Part shown: positions 1 to 8,874 of the stretch, piece by piece
Layout of the letters: every line of letters begins with the position of its first letter
Position numbering within the stretch: position 1 is the first letter of the stretch
From: Alkalimonas delamerensis
GTDB lineage: Bacteria > Pseudomonadota > Gammaproteobacteria > Enterobacterales > Alteromonadaceae
NCBI RefSeq assembly: GCF_030717955.1
Contig: NZ_JAUZVY010000004.1
Coordinates: 186,001-250,000 of the forward strand
Reading direction: 5' to 3'
Length of the DNA: 64,000 bases
Translations under genes and position numbers: made by a program
The notes under the pieces: model-generated
The model's input: the letters and a program-made list of their open reading frames with translations, nothing else
What the model was told of the DNA's origin: nothing
The model's database searches: none

Positions 1-1474
1 TGACAAAAATCAGCGTGCCCGGATAGTCCAGCAGCGCCTGGTTCAGCGATTCAATCGACTCCATATCCAGGTGGTTGGTCGGCTCGTCCATCAACAGCAC
101 ATTCGGCCGTTGCAGCATCAGCTTGCCAAAGATCATCCGGCCCTTTTCACCACCGGACAAAGCGGTTACCGGTTTTAAGATGTCGTCTTTGGAAAAAAGC
201 ATCCGGCCAAGCACGGCTCTGACCGCCTGCTCATCTTGCTGCGGTTGCTTCCACTGCAGCATCCAGTCAAACACCGACATTTTTTGCTGGAACAAATAGG
301 CGTGATCCTGAGCGTAATAGCCGATTTCGGCATTTTCCGACCATTTCACCAGGCCAGAGTCGACCGGGTATTCGTTCATCAAGCACTTGAGCAAGGTGGT
401 TTTACCGATGCCGTTGGCACCAATCACCGCGACTTTTTCGCCCACTTCAATCAGTGCCGAGACGCCTTTTAATACCGGCAGCTCATCGAAGCTTTTCTTC
501 ACATCCTGCAGCTCCAGCGCCAACCGGTACAGCTGCTTGTGCTGCTCGAAGCGGATAAATGGATTAACCCGGCTGGAGGCTTTGACTTCCGACAACTGAA
601 TTTTTTCAATCTGTTTGGCACGCGACGTGGCCTGCTTGGCTTTGGAAGCATTGGCCGAGAAACGACTGACAAAGCTTTGCAGCTCGGCAATTTGCTCTTT
701 TTTCTTGGCATTTTCGTTCAGCAGCTGCTCTCGGGCCTGGGTGGCGGCAAACATGTACTGATCGTAATTGCCAGGATACAGCCGGAGCTCGCCGTAATCG
801 ATATCGGCCATATGGGTGCAGACCCGGTTTAAGAAATGCCGGTCGTGCGAAATGATCACCATGGTGCTGTTGCGTTCGGCCAGCACGTTTTCCAGCCAGC
901 GAATGGTGTGAATGTCCAGATTGTTGGTGGGTTCGTCCAGCAGCATGATATCCGGATCGGAGAACAGCACCTGCGCCAACAGTACCCGCAGCTTTAAGCC
1001 CGGTGCCAGCGTCGACATTAAGTCAAAGTGCTGTTCCACCGGAATCCCCACACCAATCAGCAATTCGCCGGCACGGGCTTCGGCAGTGTACCCATCCATT
1101 TCACCAAACTGCACTTCCAGATCGGCTACCCGCATGCCGTCTTCTTCGCTCATCTCGGCACTGCCGTAGATGCGATCACGCTCGGCTTTCACCTGCCACA
1201 GTTCTTCATGGCCCATAATCACCGTATCAACAATGCTGTACTGTTCGTAGGCGAATTGATCCTGGCGCAATTTACCAACCCGCACATTCGGCTCAACCGA
1301 CACATTGCCGCTGGAAGGCTCCTGCTCACCGCTTAAAATCTTCATAAAGGTCGACTTACCACAGCCATTGGCCCCGATCAGGCCGTAACGGTTGCCCTGG
1401 CCAAACTTGACGGAAATGTTTTCAAACAGTGGTTTGGAGCCAAACTGCATGGTGATATTGGCGGCAGAAATCAT
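1..1474 (-). CDS. ybiT: ABC-F family ATPase YbiT (C-terminus cut by window edge)
   Basis: Soluble ABC-F ATPase with two ATP-binding modules and no membrane segments; members of the family act on ribosomes. The N-terminus MISAANITMQFG, first Walker A GANGCGKST, Walker B ILLLDEPTNNLD, the linker with NAKKKEQIAELQSFVSRFSA, second Walker A GANGIGKTT, signature LSGGEKGR and LLMDEPTNHLD are all visible and follow E. coli YbiT closely along the whole length. The ATG at 1474 is chosen because it gives the standard YbiT N-terminus. The frame is open to base 1, so the last few dozen residues lie outside the window. Its exact translational role is not settled in the family; the assignment to the YbiT branch rather than EttA or Uup is by remembered similarity. 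Confidence 0.93.
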   Translation of the reverse strand, partial: MISAANITMQFGSKPLFENISVKFGQGNRYGLIGANGCGKSTFMKILSGEQEPSSGNVSVEPNVRVGKLRQDQFAYEQYSIVDTVIMGHEELWQVKAERDRIYGSAEMSEEDGMRVADLEVQFGEMDGYTAEARAGELLIGVGIPVEQHFDLMSTLAPGLKLRVLLAQVLFSDPDIMLLDEPTNNLDIHTIRWLENVLAERNSTMVIISHDRHFLNRVCTHMADIDYGELRLYPGNYDQYMFAATQAREQLLNENAKKKEQIAELQSFVSRFSANASKAKQATSRAKQIEKIQLSEVKASSRVNPFIRFEQHKQLYRLALELQDVKKSFDELPVLKGVSALIEVGEKVAVIGANGIGKTTLLKCLMNEYPVDSGLVKWSENAEIGYYAQDHAYLFQQKMSVFDWMLQWKQPQQDEQAVRAVLGRMLFSKDDILKPVTALSGGEKGRMIFGKLMLQRPNVLLMDEPTNHLDMESIESLNQALLDYPGTLIFV

Positions 1475-1588
1475 GCGTTCTCGTTTCTCAGTAAATTGCA
1501 GCAAAAAGGGGCGCTAATCTACGCGAGTTAGCGCCGTTGTGCAATCTTCTGTTCAAAAAAGGTGCCGCTAAAAAAGCTAGGGCATACC

Positions 1589-2197
1589 TTAGTCATGCCC
1601 CCAAGGTGCCGGCGGTAACTCAGCAAGCGGCTGGGTTAAATCAAAATCGATGCGCCAGCTCCAGTTGTCACCACGCACGGTGCCGTAGGTGTAACGCACC
1701 CCTGGTTCAATTTCGATGCGCCAGCCGCGAAAATAGCCGGACTCCTCGGTACGTGGGATGGATTGAAATTGCTGGGTGATGTCAGAGCCTTCGCCAACCG
1801 TGAAGCCGCCATACATGGTAGTGGTGTCATCACTGCCATCAGCCTTGCGATGATCATGGCGCAGCTCCAGGCCATCGGCATGACGACTGATGATCCAGGT
1901 GCGGGAGCGATCCCAGCTTTGCGTGGCTTCTTGCTCGATATGAAACGGTAATTTTAGCTGTTCATTACTGCACTGCCGAAAGTGCACGATCAACAGCTCG
2001 GTGCCGGTCAGCATCTCGTCGCCTTCGGGCTCCAGCGTCAGGCCACCAGGGTAAGCTTTGCCGCAGTGCTGAGCCAAGGCTGTAAAAAATTGCTCAAAAG
2101 CGGCGGCTTCCGGGGTGTTTTGTGGTGCGCTTTGCTCAGCAGGCTGGCAGCCCATCAAAGCGATAGCTCCAAACGCCAGTAGTAGTTGTGGCTTCAT
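1589..2197 (-). CDS. Predicted lipoprotein, unknown function
   Basis: A 202-residue protein with a lipoprotein signal: short basic start, hydrophobic stretch and lipobox LMGC with the lipidated Cys at residue 17, so it should be membrane-anchored in the envelope. After a Pro/Gln-rich linker the mature part is mixed alpha/beta, and its C-terminal half is rich in aromatic residues and Thr/Arg strands (for example RYTYGTVRGDNWSWRID). A good ribosome site (aggagaac) precedes the ATG at 2197. It lies downstream of nothing obvious and is divergent from the alcohol dehydrogenase. I do not recognise the family and assign no function. Confidence 0.75.
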   Translation of the reverse strand: MKPQLLLAFGAIALMGCQPAEQSAPQNTPEAAAFEQFFTALAQHCGKAYPGGLTLEPEGDEMLTGTELLIVHFRQCSNEQLKLPFHIEQEATQSWDRSRTWIISRHADGLELRHDHRKADGSDDTTTMYGGFTVGEGSDITQQFQSIPRTEESGYFRGWRIEIEPGVRYTYGTVRGDNWSWRIDFDLTQPLAELPPAPWGHD

Positions 2198-2343
2198 AAG
2201 TTCTCCTTATTTTGCTACAGCCTAAGGCATGCATCTGCCTGATGCAATTCATCCATGTCATTGCAGCAGGCAATTGCTTTGCATCGCAGCTGCGCCTGGT
2301 GTACAAATTACTTTAAGTACTTTTCAATCGAAGAGAAAGCAGC

Positions 2344-3552
2344 ATGCTGTTTGCACTGGAAAAAATCGTCTTACGGCTCTACATGGCGGGCTTTAAACTG
2401 GCCACCGCCTTGCTGCCCTTCCGCTGGCCCAAGGTTTTTCGTGGCGCCAACAGCAGCCAGGCTCTGTTATCTTACATGGCGACTCAGCAACACAACGCTA
2501 TTCTGGTGATAAGCGATGCAGCGTTAAGCAAGCTCGGTGTGTTAGCCCCCATTCAGGCAGAGCTCGAGCGGCTGCAGCTCCCTTACCAGCTGTTTGACCA
2601 GATCACGCCAGACCCAACCAATGCGCACATCGAAGCCGGTTTCCAGGTACTGCAACAAAGCGGTGCCACTGCGCTGTTGGCCGTGGGCGGCGGCTCGGTG
2701 ATGGATGCCGCCAAGTTGATTGCGGCAAGGGCCAAAAATAACAAACAGGTCCTTAAGATGAGCGGTTTGCTGCGGGTATGGCGCGGCATGCTGCCGGTGT
2801 ACGCCATTCCGACCACGGCGGGTACCGGCTCGGAAGTCACCATTGCTGCCGTGGTGTCCGATCCGGCCAACAAACGCAAACTGCCGTTGATTGATGTGCG
2901 TTTGCTGCCGACGGCGACGGCGCTCGATGCCCACCTGATGACCGGCCTGCCGCCCGCCATCACCGCCAGCACCGGCATGGACGCCTTAACGCACGCGGTC
3001 GAGGCCTTTGTCTCACGCAACGCGACCCGAACCACCGATCAGCAGGCACTGACCGCAGCCAAAGCCATCTTTCAATACCTACCGCGAGCCTACCAGAACG
3101 GAGCTGATCTTGCAGCGCGCCAGCAGATGGCCGAAGCGGCGCATTTAGCCGGCAAAGCTTTTACCGTAGCCGGTGTCGGTTACATTCATGCCATTGCCCA
3201 TCAGCTGGGGGCCTATTACCACCTGCCGCACGGTCTGGCCAATGCCATGGTGATGCCGACGGTGCTTCAGTACTCCGAGCCCAAAGCCCGCCGAAAAATG
3301 GCGCTGATGGCCAAGCACTGTCAGCTGGCAGACGCTGAAGCGACTGAGCAGCAAGCAGCCCAGGCCCTGATAACAGCCATCCGCAGGCTCAAGCAGGATT
3401 TTGGCATTGCCGACAAGGTCACCGAATTGCAATCGACCGATATCCCAGCCATCGCCCGCGCAGCGCTCAAAGAAGCTCGTTTTACTTATGCTGTGCCACG
3501 CTATTTGAATCAACAAGGCGCCGAGCAGCTGTTAAGGCAGCTGCTGCCTTAA
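2344..3552 (+). CDS. Iron-containing (group III) alcohol dehydrogenase
   Basis: A 402-residue NAD(P)-dependent alcohol dehydrogenase of the iron-type family, expected to interconvert an alcohol and an aldehyde or ketone in the cytoplasm. Family signatures are clear: the cofactor loop AVGGGSVMDAAKLIA, the TTAGTGSEVT segment, and the metal-binding region with AIAHQLGA and LPHGLANAMVMP, which carries the conserved histidines. The first ~35 residues form a somewhat hydrophobic extension before the typical core, as in longer members of the family. The ATG at 2344 follows a purine-rich ribosome site (gagaaagcagc). It is convergent with the next gene and their stop codons overlap by 4 bases. The substrate cannot be read from the sequence. 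Confidence 0.9.
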   Translation: MLFALEKIVLRLYMAGFKLATALLPFRWPKVFRGANSSQALLSYMATQQHNAILVISDAALSKLGVLAPIQAELERLQLPYQLFDQITPDPTNAHIEAGFQVLQQSGATALLAVGGGSVMDAAKLIAARAKNNKQVLKMSGLLRVWRGMLPVYAIPTTAGTGSEVTIAAVVSDPANKRKLPLIDVRLLPTATALDAHLMTGLPPAITASTGMDALTHAVEAFVSRNATRTTDQQALTAAKAIFQYLPRAYQNGADLAARQQMAEAAHLAGKAFTVAGVGYIHAIAHQLGAYYHLPHGLANAMVMPTVLQYSEPKARRKMALMAKHCQLADAEATEQQAAQALITAIRRLKQDFGIADKVTELQSTDIPAIARAALKEARFTYAVPRYLNQQGAEQLLRQLLP

Positions 3553-4193
3553 AAAGCTAGGTTAAAACCCACGGCAAGATAGTTGCTGGAAGACTCCAGC
3601 TCGCGGCCAAAGGACAAGTCCAACTCCCACTGCTCCATGGGCTGCCAGCGCAGCCCTGCAGCTAGGGTTGGGTCTTCCCGGCCAATGCCGGCACTTTCAA
3701 GAATGACGGCCAGCTCAGGCCAAAGTGCCGCTGTGACCGCCGCTCCCCAACTGAGCGCCAGGTCGCGTTCCTGGTACTGATAGAGAGCCCCCAGGTTCAC
3801 ATGCAGCTCCAGCCAGGGCAACCACTGCTGACTGAAAGGCAGATTGATGAAGACTTCTTCCAGCCGGTGTCCATCCCTGGCCAACATCAGACCAGTAGAA
3901 AAGGCCAAAGCACTATCCGTTGTTGGCGCTGCCAACAGCGTCTTGGCCTCTAGGCCATAAGCGGTGATACTGCCAGAAGCAAAGGTCAGCGGTAGTCCCC
4001 ACTCAAAACCCGAGCGGGTACACATCGGGATCACCGTACCGGCACCAGCCCCCTCCTGCCGGGTCCACCAGGCATCCAGGCTGCATCGCCCTTCATCGGT
4101 GATGGCGGCATCATCCACCAGAAAAAGGCCGCCGTTGGCGAGCGTCTGAGCACTGAATAACACGGCAGGCAAGATTAGCAAAGTACGCGTCAT
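3549..4193 (-). CDS. Exported beta-rich protein, probable outer-membrane protein
   Basis: A 214-residue protein with a Sec signal peptide (MTRTLLILPAVLFSAQTLA, cleavage near residue 19). The mature part starts NGGLFLVDDAAITDEGRCSL and continues as alternating amphipathic strands rich in Gly, Trp and Leu, ending in a terminal Phe (VGFNLAF), a common ending for outer-membrane beta barrels. Two Cys residues (in GRCSL and PMCTR) could form a disulfide in the periplasm. No specific family is recognised. It overlaps the alcohol dehydrogenase stop codon convergently by 4 bases, so the two are not co-transcribed. The barrel assignment is inference from strand periodicity and the C-terminal Phe. Confidence 0.65.
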   Translation of the reverse strand: MTRTLLILPAVLFSAQTLANGGLFLVDDAAITDEGRCSLDAWWTRQEGAGAGTVIPMCTRSGFEWGLPLTFASGSITAYGLEAKTLLAAPTTDSALAFSTGLMLARDGHRLEEVFINLPFSQQWLPWLELHVNLGALYQYQERDLALSWGAAVTAALWPELAVILESAGIGREDPTLAAGLRWQPMEQWELDLSFGRELESSSNYLAVGFNLAF

Positions 4194-4250
4194 GCTGTCC
4201 TCCGGTTGGGTTGGTTGGCAACTAGTTTCCAGGAAAAAACGCGGTATTTC

Positions 4251-5867
4251 CTAGCTCGCAATTTTAAAGCGATTAACATGGTCTTTTAACCGCTGCGCTA
4301 GCTCCGATAATTCGGCGCTGGCCTGGGCACACTGATTGGCACCGGTCACTACCTCCGTCACACTGGAAGCCATGGTGTTCACGCTTTCCGTAATATCATT
4401 GGCAACATTGGCCTGCTCTTCGGTGGCTGTGGAAATTTGTACATTCACATCCACCACTTGACGAATGGCCTTGCTAACCGATTGGAAAGAGCCGCCGGTT
4501 TCTTTCGACGATACTAAGCTTTCATCGGCTTGCGTCGACGAGCTTTGCATGGCTTCCACCGCTTCATTGGCACCACGGCGCAAACGCTCCATGGTTTGTT
4601 GAATGCTTTCGGTCGACTGTTTGGTATTGGAAGCCAGCGCCCTAACCTCATCGGCGACCACCGCAAAACCACGCCCCTGCTCGCCAGCTCTGGCCGCTTC
4701 GATGGCGGCATTCAAAGCCAGCAGATTGGTTTGCTCGGCAATGCCCTGAATCACTTCAATCACTTTGGCAATTTCCTGAATGCGCTCATCCAGAATTTTG
4801 AGCCGCTCTGCAGTACCCAAAATAGAACCTGATAGCAGCTCCATAATTTCCATATTTTTTTCCACCGCATTAAGCCCATCAGAGGCTTGCTCATTGGCGG
4901 TTTCGGTGGACTCCAATGCGACTTGAGCACTGCGCGCCACTTCCTGCACCGCTGCCGCCATTTCGGTAATGGCGGTGGCTATCTGGGCGGTTTGCATCTC
5001 CTGACTGGCAGCTATTTGACTGACTTCCTGACTGACACTGCTGAGCTGCTCCGATGCCGCCGCTACCTGGTTGGAAGCGCCCTCGACATCAAAAAGCACC
5101 TTCTGGAAATGCCCCATTAAGCGGTTAAAGCATTGAGCCAGAGTCGATAGTTCATTACGGCCATCCTGATTGGCTCTTAGAGTCAGGTCCGAGCTGTGCT
5201 CAACTTGCTGCATCACCTGATTTAGCTGCTCCAACGGATGTTGGATGGAACGGTAAACCAACAAGGCAAGTGCCACAACCACCAAAAGAATAACGGCAAT
5301 GATTATAAAAAAAAGTCGCATATTGCTCTGGTATTGGTGTTGAGCCTCGGCAGCAAATTCATTGGCGTCCGCCATCTGAATTTCGAGCAATTCGTTGAGT
5401 GGGCGTTGCAAGCGTTCGGACTGCCCAACCAGTGCGATGACTAAAGCACTGTAATCCTCGCCACTTTGCAGCGCCTGGCTAAAGGCTGTCAGACTATTGC
5501 GAAGGTCAGGCAGTACTTGCTCAGCTTGACGCACAAACACCATTTCATTGTCTGGCAGCTCAACGGCTCGAAACTGTTGCCAGGTCCGTTCGCTTTGCGC
5601 TAAGCCCGCTTGCAATTGACGCGCCGTTTCTGCTGCAGATTGCTGGCCTTGCTGGTAACTCAACAGCGCCAGCATCGGCTGTGCTACCAGGCTCTGTCTG
5701 ACTTCGGTGAGCATTTGCTGCTCTTGCATTTCAAAGTGCAATTCCTGCGTCGATTGATTGATGCTTTGCATGCTCGACAATGACAAGGCCACCATCAACA
5801 GCATGGCCAACAATGGGATCCCAATTAGCAACAACAACCGATAACGGATCGACAAATTCGCCAACAT
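4251..5867 (-). CDS. Methyl-accepting chemotaxis protein
   Basis: A 538-residue transmembrane chemoreceptor that would control CheA kinase activity. TM1 lies at about residues 10-30 and TM2 at about 186-206, enclosing a roughly 150-residue helical periplasmic sensor. A HAMP segment follows TM2 (about 207-260), then a long cytoplasmic coiled coil. The highly conserved hairpin tip contains NLLALNAAIEAARAGEQGRG and FAVVADEVRALA. There is no C-terminal pentapeptide tether for CheR/CheB. The gene stands alone, with no che genes nearby, as is common for dispersed receptors. The ligand is unknown; the sensor looks like a four-helix-bundle type by its Gln/Leu-rich heptads. Confidence 0.95.
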   Translation of the reverse strand: MLANLSIRYRLLLLIGIPLLAMLLMVALSLSSMQSINQSTQELHFEMQEQQMLTEVRQSLVAQPMLALLSYQQGQQSAAETARQLQAGLAQSERTWQQFRAVELPDNEMVFVRQAEQVLPDLRNSLTAFSQALQSGEDYSALVIALVGQSERLQRPLNELLEIQMADANEFAAEAQHQYQSNMRLFFIIIAVILLVVVALALLVYRSIQHPLEQLNQVMQQVEHSSDLTLRANQDGRNELSTLAQCFNRLMGHFQKVLFDVEGASNQVAAASEQLSSVSQEVSQIAASQEMQTAQIATAITEMAAAVQEVARSAQVALESTETANEQASDGLNAVEKNMEIMELLSGSILGTAERLKILDERIQEIAKVIEVIQGIAEQTNLLALNAAIEAARAGEQGRGFAVVADEVRALASNTKQSTESIQQTMERLRRGANEAVEAMQSSSTQADESLVSSKETGGSFQSVSKAIRQVVDVNVQISTATEEQANVANDITESVNTMASSVTEVVTGANQCAQASAELSELAQRLKDHVNRFKIAS

Positions 5868-5976
5868 AACGCCTCCAGCCTAAAGATATCTGCTGCAACA
5901 ATTTTAAACGCTTAAAAAACGCGGCCCTATTAACAACTAGCTGAAATTCGGTAAGCTGGCAACCTGTGAGGAGGCA

Positions 5977-6016
5977 TTGCAGCAGAACCGGGCTGTTGCT
6001 AACAGCTCTGCTGCAA
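5977..6016. repeat. Hairpin-forming inverted repeat
   Basis: Ten-base arms ttgcagcaga (5977-5986) and tctgctgcaa (6007-6016) enclose a second inner stem gctgtt/aacagc (5992-5997 and 6001-6006) with a three-base loop. The 5' side carries an extra five-base bulge. It lies 16 bases beyond the peptidase stop codon and upstream of the chemoreceptor gene. No T-run follows on either strand, so it is not a standard intrinsic terminator; it may stabilise a 3' end. Confidence 0.55.
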
Positions 6017-6031
6017 CTGGCAGATAGGCTG

Positions 6032-6958
6032 TTAACCTTTGAGCAGGTAATCCAGGGCACCACAGATGGCTGCCTGCTGCGCCTGAATGCAGTTTTCCGG
6101 TGTGCTGCGCGGGCTATCCGGGTAGACTTCGGTGGTGGTAACAAAAGCAGCATCCGTCATGCCAGCACAAAGACCAGCTGCTTTGGTGTCGTACAAGATC
6201 ACGCCTGGCTGCACCACCGGCTCCCCAATCAAACAGCCCTGTTCATCCGGCTCGGCTATATGGGTTACTTTGGCCACCGCCTCATTAATGGCTTGCTGAA
6301 AATCAGCGGCCGGCTGTTTGGTATCGCCGACCAGATAAAAACCATCCGGAATGTTCCAGTTGGTATTCACAGTGCCGTCACGGGCGGCTTTGGCCGGGCG
6401 AAACTCGCTGTTGTCGCTGTCGGTGGTTTCGTGCAAGTCGATATGCGCCAGCCAGTGCTTGCTTACCGAGTGCACATAGGCCATGGCCAGCGCCGATTCA
6501 GCCACCGGGCTATTGCTGATAAAAGAACGGTTTGGGTCCAGTGCTTTGGGGTTCCAGCGGTTGATGGTTTCATAGCCCCAGGGGCTTAAACATGGCAGCA
6601 CCAAAAGATTGAATGCCTGGCTGTACTCAGACGCCTGCTGCTGCAAAAACGCCAAAGCACCCTGCACCCCACTGGTTTCATAGCCATGCACGCCCCCTGT
6701 CACCAACACAGAGGTTTTGGCCGGATCCCAACGCTTGCTTTTCACTGCATACAGCGGGTATTCGCTGGCATCAAAGCGACGGTAATCGAGTTGGCCGTAA
6801 CAAACCAGCTCAAAACCATCCGGCAATGCGTCCAGCTCACTGGCCACTTGCTGCAGATAGCTGCGCTTAATGCTTTGCTGGCTTAACCACAGCGCTTTTT
6901 CCGCCTCACCCCAGGGGGTGCCTACCGTGCCAATGGCATAAATCGATTCGGTCATCAC
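6032..6958 (-). CDS. M14-type zinc carboxypeptidase
   Basis: A 308-residue cytoplasmic protein of the M14 metallocarboxypeptidase / succinylglutamate desuccinylase-like superfamily. The zinc site is visible as GGVHGYETSG (His and Glu ligands, near residue 90) and HIDLHET (second His). Between them is the substrate-carboxylate Asn-Arg motif in DPNRSF, and a late Glu in TTTEVY could be the catalytic base. There is no signal peptide. The first methionine pair (MMTESIYAIG) follows a gagttgtg ribosome-site-like sequence; either Met could be used. It is a single gene between the chemoreceptor and a divergent glutaredoxin-like gene. The substrate is not predictable beyond an acylated or peptidyl amino acid. 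Confidence 0.85.
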   Translation of the reverse strand: MMTESIYAIGTVGTPWGEAEKALWLSQQSIKRSYLQQVASELDALPDGFELVCYGQLDYRRFDASEYPLYAVKSKRWDPAKTSVLVTGGVHGYETSGVQGALAFLQQQASEYSQAFNLLVLPCLSPWGYETINRWNPKALDPNRSFISNSPVAESALAMAYVHSVSKHWLAHIDLHETTDSDNSEFRPAKAARDGTVNTNWNIPDGFYLVGDTKQPAADFQQAINEAVAKVTHIAEPDEQGCLIGEPVVQPGVILYDTKAAGLCAGMTDAAFVTTTEVYPDSPRSTPENCIQAQQAAICGALDYLLKG

Positions 6959-7118
6959 AACTCACTTTTGCCAAAAAAGCCAATGCTACACCATGATGCA
7001 TGCCAGAAACAGAGGGCAAGCTACCTACTCGATGACCACTTAACTGGGTTTCAGCTGCCTGCCATGATAAAATGCTGCATCTTGAACAATTCCCTCAAAC
7101 CACCAACAGAGTTCTGCT

Positions 7119-7508
7119 ATGCGCGTGCTGATCCGGTCCTTTTTTCGTGTTGTCCGTCTTATCCTCACCCCCTTTATGCTTATCGCTGAAAAGCTCAGCA
7201 CACCCGCTCCGATAAAACGGCAGCCCGAAGCCCAGGCTGAGGTCGATGCCGCCTGCCAGCAACTGGCACTGTATCAGTTTGCGGCCTGCCCTTTTTGCAT
7301 CAAGGTCCGCAAAGAAATCGCCCGACTTGCCCTGCCCATCGAAAAGCGCGATGCGCAACACAACACAGCTTTCAAAGCTGAGCTTGAAGCCGGTGGTGGC
7401 CGGGTGAAAGTGCCCTGTTTGCGCATTGAGCAAGTACAGGGCGAGGCAACATGGCTGTATGAATCCAACGACATTATCGCCTACCTGCAACAACGCTTTG
7501 CCGCGTAA
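7119..7508 (+). CDS. Glutaredoxin-like / GST N-terminal domain protein
   Basis: A 129-residue thioredoxin-fold protein. Residues 1-24 form a hydrophobic/basic helix that probably anchors the protein in or at the membrane. The glutaredoxin fold follows, with a CPFC redox motif at residues 57-60. Further on is the cis-Pro region KVPCLRI, and then YESNDIIAYLQQRF, the typical glutathione-binding end of a GST N-terminal or glutaredoxin domain. It would carry out glutathione-dependent thiol-disulfide exchange. It is divergent from the peptidase gene and sits upstream of an alpha/beta-hydrolase gene at a 78-base distance, too far to claim an operon with certainty. Confidence 0.85.
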   Translation: MRVLIRSFFRVVRLILTPFMLIAEKLSTPAPIKRQPEAQAEVDAACQQLALYQFAACPFCIKVRKEIARLALPIEKRDAQHNTAFKAELEAGGGRVKVPCLRIEQVQGEATWLYESNDIIAYLQQRFAA

Positions 7509-7586
7509 CGCCTGACTCCCTGCCCGGTTGATCTGGCCATCCTTTGTACTAAGATTGAACGATTCCGTTAAATTTTGGTGCTTTTT

Positions 7587-8429
7587 ATGGCCGTTGACCT
7601 TGGCAAGCCGCCACGAATTCTGGTGGTGCATGGTGTGCAAACCGGCAGCAACGCAAGCATTCAACTGGCGCAACAGGTGCAAGCCCTGATTGATCCGGTG
7701 TTAGCCGCCAGTCATATTCGTGAAGACTACCAGGTGCTGCAATACCTGTACGAAGATACCAACGACGCGCACCCGACGGTGCAACTGGCGAAGCAGCTGG
7801 CTAGCGCGATTGCCAAAGGCCGCCCACTCCGCCGTCGGGCCTTGACCATGACGGTGGACTTAATTGGTGATGTGGTGATTGCCGCTGGCCAGGGCAGCAC
7901 AGCCGCCACCATCCGCGCAGGCCTGCGGCAGAAAATTCTGGACTCGCACCAACAAGGGCACCGTGTGTTGCTGCTGGCACACAGCTTAGGCAGCTTTTAT
8001 GCCTTGCAGGTGCTGAATGAAATGCTGGCAGAGCCCGGCTTGTTTGCCGGCGAGGATCGCCGCCTCTGGCCCGTACAGGGTCTGGTAACCCTGGGCAGCC
8101 CGCTCGGACTGGCACTGACGCTGGGCCCATGGCAAATTTTCCCCAAAATTGAGCTGAACCCTGTGCCTGCTGCGCATGAGCGTCTGCCCTGGCACAATTT
8201 TTACAGTCGGCATGATCCCATCGTCAGTGGCCGGGTGTTTGGCAATAAAGTTCAGGTGGCAGGCACCGAGGGGCCCGTCGAGTTACGCTACCGCCAGGGC
8301 TGTGATGCCAAAGGTTGGTTGCTGCATGGTCACTATGTCCATACCGGCCAGCGCTGGTTACTGGCCCATACCGCCTACTGGCAGGATCCTTCGTTGGCTA
8401 TGCGCCTGGTGGCAATGCTATGGGGGTAA
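7587..8429 (+). CDS. Predicted alpha/beta-hydrolase-like protein
   Basis: A 280-residue protein. RILVVHGVQTG near the start and LLLAHSLGSFYAL (nucleophile-elbow-like AHSLG at residues 131-135) point to a serine hydrolase with an alpha/beta fold; HDPIVSG could carry the acid and GHYVHTGQRW a late histidine. No signal peptide is present. The ATG at 7587 is preferred to an upstream in-frame TTG at 7575 because the fold starts directly after it. The stop is followed by a lipoprotein gene after a single base, so the two are surely co-transcribed and may act together. Substrate unknown; the catalytic assignments are inference from motif order. Confidence 0.7.
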   Translation: MAVDLGKPPRILVVHGVQTGSNASIQLAQQVQALIDPVLAASHIREDYQVLQYLYEDTNDAHPTVQLAKQLASAIAKGRPLRRRALTMTVDLIGDVVIAAGQGSTAATIRAGLRQKILDSHQQGHRVLLLAHSLGSFYALQVLNEMLAEPGLFAGEDRRLWPVQGLVTLGSPLGLALTLGPWQIFPKIELNPVPAAHERLPWHNFYSRHDPIVSGRVFGNKVQVAGTEGPVELRYRQGCDAKGWLLHGHYVHTGQRWLLAHTAYWQDPSLAMRLVAMLWG

Positions 8430-8430
8430 G

Positions 8431-8874
8431 ATGAAAATTGTGTTTTTAGCGGTATTACTCAGTGTATCGGCTTGCAGCATTGTGCATTACACCGCCGAGA
8501 CAGACTTCCCCGATACCGAGCCAAGCGCGGCTGTTTTGCATTACCGTCAGGGCGATAGCATGGTGCATATCCTGCGTTGCCAGGCCGTGCCGCTGATTTT
8601 GGTTCAGGGCCTGCAAGGCGAGCAAGGGCTGCAAAGTCAGGACTATCGCGATAACAGCGGGGCCAGTTGCATCTTGCTGCAACAAGAAGGGCAACCAGCC
8701 CGCTTCACGCAGTTTGAACAGGGCCAGATTTATCAGCTGGAGGTTCAATGCCAGCAACGGCTGCTGCCTGCCCCAGACCGCTATACCTTCAGTCCGCTGC
8801 AGCGACAACGGCAATGGCTCTGGCCCGGGCGTGCCAAGCCATGGAGCCCGAGCCCCTGCCCTGACAACCCTTAA
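8431..8874 (+). CDS. Small predicted lipoprotein
   Basis: A 147-residue protein with lipobox SVSAC (Cys 15), so it is exported and lipidated. The start at 8431 lies one base after the hydrolase stop (taagATG), with the ribosome site inside the end of that gene (ggggg); a longer open frame from 8176 overlaps the hydrolase and is rejected. The mature part has pairs of Cys (LRCQAV, SCILLQ, VQCQQR, and PCPDNP at the end) suggesting one or more disulfides. It overlaps the convergent SIMPL gene by 4 bases at the stop codons. No family is recognised. Confidence 0.7.
   Translation: MKIVFLAVLLSVSACSIVHYTAETDFPDTEPSAAVLHYRQGDSMVHILRCQAVPLILVQGLQGEQGLQSQDYRDNSGASCILLQQEGQPARFTQFEQGQIYQLEVQCQQRLLPAPDRYTFSPLQRQRQWLWPGRAKPWSPSPCPDNP

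Noticed and set aside
8176..8874. A 232-codon open frame overlapping the hydrolase and lipoprotein genes
   Set aside because: Only its last 147 codons look like protein (with a lipobox start at 8431); the first part is an out-of-frame shadow of the hydrolase gene.
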